DNA of 64,000 nucleotides from Nostoc sp. MG11 (GTDB taxonomy: Bacteria; Cyanobacteriota; Cyanobacteriia; Cyanobacteriales; Nostocaceae), in the NCBI RefSeq assembly GCF_014904695.1, contig NZ_JACXXN010000005.1, positions 186,001-250,000 of the forward strand, read 5' to 3'. The notes beneath the pieces were generated by a model, which saw only the letters and a program-made list of their open reading frames with translations, searched no databases and was not told where the DNA came from. Position 1 is the stretch's first letter. Each line of letters opens with the position of its first letter. Positions 62,365 through 64,000 of this stretch are shown here, in pieces. Both the position numbers and the translations under genes were made by a program.

Positions 62365-63306
62365 CTAACCAATAAACTTCTGCCAAGTTATTGCGCCCAC
62401 AATTCCATCAGCAACTAAACCATTTTGCTTTTGAAATTGCTTAATTGACGCTTCTGTTTGGGGGCCATATACACCATCTACTTCAATACCTAAACGGTGT
62501 TGCAAGTATCTGACAACTGGGCCGCCAGCGTGGTTAGGTCTGACGATTCTTTTCGCTAAAATCAGATTTATTGCATTCCATGTAGTTTGATCAGCATTTC
62601 CCGTTGATTGAATCCCGGCAATAATCTGAAATTTTTGTACAGCAGATTGTGTGCTGGGCCCAATTGAATTATCTTCTACTAATGTCTTACCATTTTTATC
62701 AGTTATTTTTAGTCTATTTAAGGCTTTTTGCAGTCTGAGAACAGTGGTATCTGCATTCTGCTCATCATCTGGTACGGGATTAACAGGTGTACTTGGTACT
62801 TGTCCAGTTAAGCCTTTGACGATCGCATTGGCCATTGCTTCGGCGTTAAAAAGATTCATATCTTTTGCCGAATCGATAAAGCAACCTTCTACTAGAATCG
62901 CTGGCATATCTGTATTTCTCAGAACATACAAGTGGGAACCGCTCTTAACACCGCGATTAAAAAATCCCAACTTGATGATTTCATCTAATACGGGTTTAGC
63001 GATTTTCCTACCCCTCTCGCTAGTCGCAAATACTTCTGTGCCATTAGCTTGCCCGTTGAAAGCGTTAAAATGAATCGACACAAAAATGCCTACATTACTA
63101 GCATTAGCTCTAGCACATCTTTTTGAAAGAGAATCGCGTACGCTACCAGCACCATCTGGTTTACATGCTATTACTTCATGCCCTAAAGCTTTTAACTTTG
63201 CTATAACTCTATTGCCTACATCTAAAGTTAAATTATCTTCAACTTTGATTCCTCTAGCTCCTGTATCTGGTGGACAATTATGCCCGATATCAATTCCAAA
63301 TCTCAT
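62365..63306 (-). CDS. N-acetylmuramoyl-L-alanine amidase with two peptidoglycan-binding domains
   Basis: 313 aa. The Amidase_3 domain (about 1-165) shows zinc ligands His9 in DIGHN and the later SIHFNAF, plus the catalytic Glu in ILVEGCFID. Two PG_binding_1 repeats follow (about 190-245 with LQKALNRLKI; about 250-313 with VRYLQHRLGIEVDGVYGP). No signal peptide is seen, which is unusual for a wall hydrolase and recalls phage-type or lysis amidases. The ribosome site AAGGAG lies just upstream of the ATG. Confidence 0.9.
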   Translation of the reverse strand: MRFGIDIGHNCPPDTGARGIKVEDNLTLDVGNRVIAKLKALGHEVIACKPDGAGSVRDSLSKRCARANASNVGIFVSIHFNAFNGQANGTEVFATSERGRKIAKPVLDEIIKLGFFNRGVKSGSHLYVLRNTDMPAILVEGCFIDSAKDMNLFNAEAMANAIVKGLTGQVPSTPVNPVPDDEQNADTTVLRLQKALNRLKITDKNGKTLVEDNSIGPSTQSAVQKFQIIAGIQSTGNADQTTWNAINLILAKRIVRPNHAGGPVVRYLQHRLGIEVDGVYGPQTEASIKQFQKQNGLVADGIVGAITWQKFIG

Positions 63307-63674
63307 TTTTTTCTCCTTAAGATATTGTCAGAATAGTTAAAACCTTTTTAGGCTCTTAATAAAAATTTCTATTAATCATTTTGTGGGAGTATTTTTTCGC
63401 AATTGGTAATAGGTAATTAGCGTATTGTATGACTCATTATTATTTTAATATATAAAATCTCAATATAAGTAAAACTAATTATTGGTTTTACTATGATAAA
63501 GTTTGATTTTTCAAGTAACTATTGTAACAGAAAAGCAAAATTAGCAATATTTATCAGCATTCTAAAGCATCTAATTATTTTTCTATAACTGGAAATGCAG
63601 CGATCGCAATTATTCTTCAGATAATAACTCTTCGTAAAAATAGGTAGGTATAATTAACATAAAATAAAATCCTA

Positions 63675-63699
63675 GTTCGTAGTGAGCGATTCATCGCTC
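63675..63699. repeat. 25-bp dispersed palindromic repeat, copy 2
   Basis: GTTCGTAGT followed by the hairpin GAGCGATTCATCGCTC; it matches the reverse complement of 29104-29128 with one mismatch. It lies in the 63307-63949 gap. The remainder of the gap is AT-rich with a GC-richer leader before the next gene. Confidence 0.6.
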
Positions 63700-63949
63700 A
63701 AAACAAGGATTATCAGGACTAAAGTCCCCATTACAAACTTTAATTTATTTACGCCTAGCTACCTATAATCAAAAAGGGTAACTAAGTACTGGGCAATATT
63801 TAATACGCAACTATCTAAATCACTGGGCTGGATACGAGAGGAGCCTGATGAAAAGGAGCGGCTGGCCTGAATCTGTAGGTAGATATTTAACAATCAGCCT
63901 GAAAGCATGTTTAAAATCTAAGTGAAGAAATATTTCTTGGCTTACGGGC

Positions 63950-64000
63950 ATGAAACGCATCGTCTTGATTGCTGGATTTGAATCGTTCAACGCTGACTTG
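63950..64000 (+). CDS. CobN/ChlH-type chelatase large subunit (first 17 codons only)
   Basis: The ATG at 63950 opens a frame reading KRIVLIAGFESFNADL up to the window edge. GFESFNADL is the start of the DUF3479/chelatase H-subunit N terminus shared by magnesium chelatase ChlH/BchH and cobaltochelatase CobN. With a cobalamin cluster 12 kb away CobN is favoured, but 17 residues cannot separate the two. No clear ribosome site is seen. Confidence 0.6.
   Translation, partial: MKRIVLIAGFESFNADL

Noticed and set aside
63850-63910. Hammerhead-like core (CTGATGA followed by GAA)
   Set aside because: Stem II would be only three base pairs and the second core segment reads GAAT rather than GAAA; no cleavage-site arm is evident.

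Overview
The window comes from the chromosome of a filamentous, probably heterocyst-forming cyanobacterium of the Nostoc/Calothrix/Tolypothrix type. The evidence is the dense scatter of the HIP1 octamer GCGATCGC, AT-rich DNA, heptanucleotide and 21-bp tandem repeats, many small dispersed palindromic repeats, a TxlA-type thioredoxin, a PatA-like regulator and an aerobic-type cobalamin gene set under B12 riboswitches. No taxon can be fixed from the sequence alone.

Layout. (1) 1-13328, all on the minus strand: an exopolysaccharide/glycan cluster. It holds a Wzz/GumC-type chain-length protein (cut by the window edge), three glycosyltransferases, RmlC-like epimerase, PhyH-type dioxygenase, sugar C-methyltransferase, SDR epimerase, a SAF-domain dehydrogenase, LhgO-type FAD oxidase and RfbF (CDP-glucose synthesis). 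(2) 13646-17464: a three-gene operon of TerY-like vWA protein, PP2C phosphatase and protein kinase-TPR protein, followed by a PatA-like response regulator and a VapBC pair. (3) 20591-24016: pheT, a YciI protein and a secreted Gly/Ala-rich protein. (4) 24288-28174: a diversity-generating retroelement (DGR) target locus. A NACHT NTPase ends in a formylglycine-generating-enzyme (C-type-lectin-like) domain whose last codons form a textbook variable repeat, and an Avd-like gene lies just downstream. No reverse transcriptase or template repeat lies in the window, and the NACHT gene carries an in-frame amber codon near its ancestral start. (5) 28489-34639: housekeeping and small genes, tRNA-Leu(CAG), TrmH-type methyltransferase, thioesterase, diiron ferritin-like protein, secreted nuclease. 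(6) 34855-39511: a three-gene operon headed by an approximately 18-TPR trypsin-like protease. (7) 40178-43205: a ParD/ParE pair whose toxin is frameshifted, then a divergent polar amino acid ABC transporter. (8) 43611-51797: cobalamin genes (DUF1636 protein, cobK, cobL, cobG, cobH, cobI) with two cobalamin riboswitches, plus a GDSL hydrolase and a methyltransferase remnant; the start of a CobN/ChlH-type chelatase appears at 63950. (9) 52064-63306: PutA, a PAS/GAF histidine kinase, an FHA-PAS-GAF-GGDEF-EAL protein, TxlA, a coiled-coil protein and a cell-wall amidase.

The most notable signals are the orphan DGR target plus Avd (with its nonsense codon), the ParE frameshift sitting on a GGGAAAA heptamer, the TerY-type phosphorylation triad, and a three-layer nested repeat at 45445-45821 in which a 167-bp MITE-like element with terminal inverted repeats and a target-site duplication has landed inside an older repeat. 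Assignments rest on reading motifs in translated sequence; no database search was possible.
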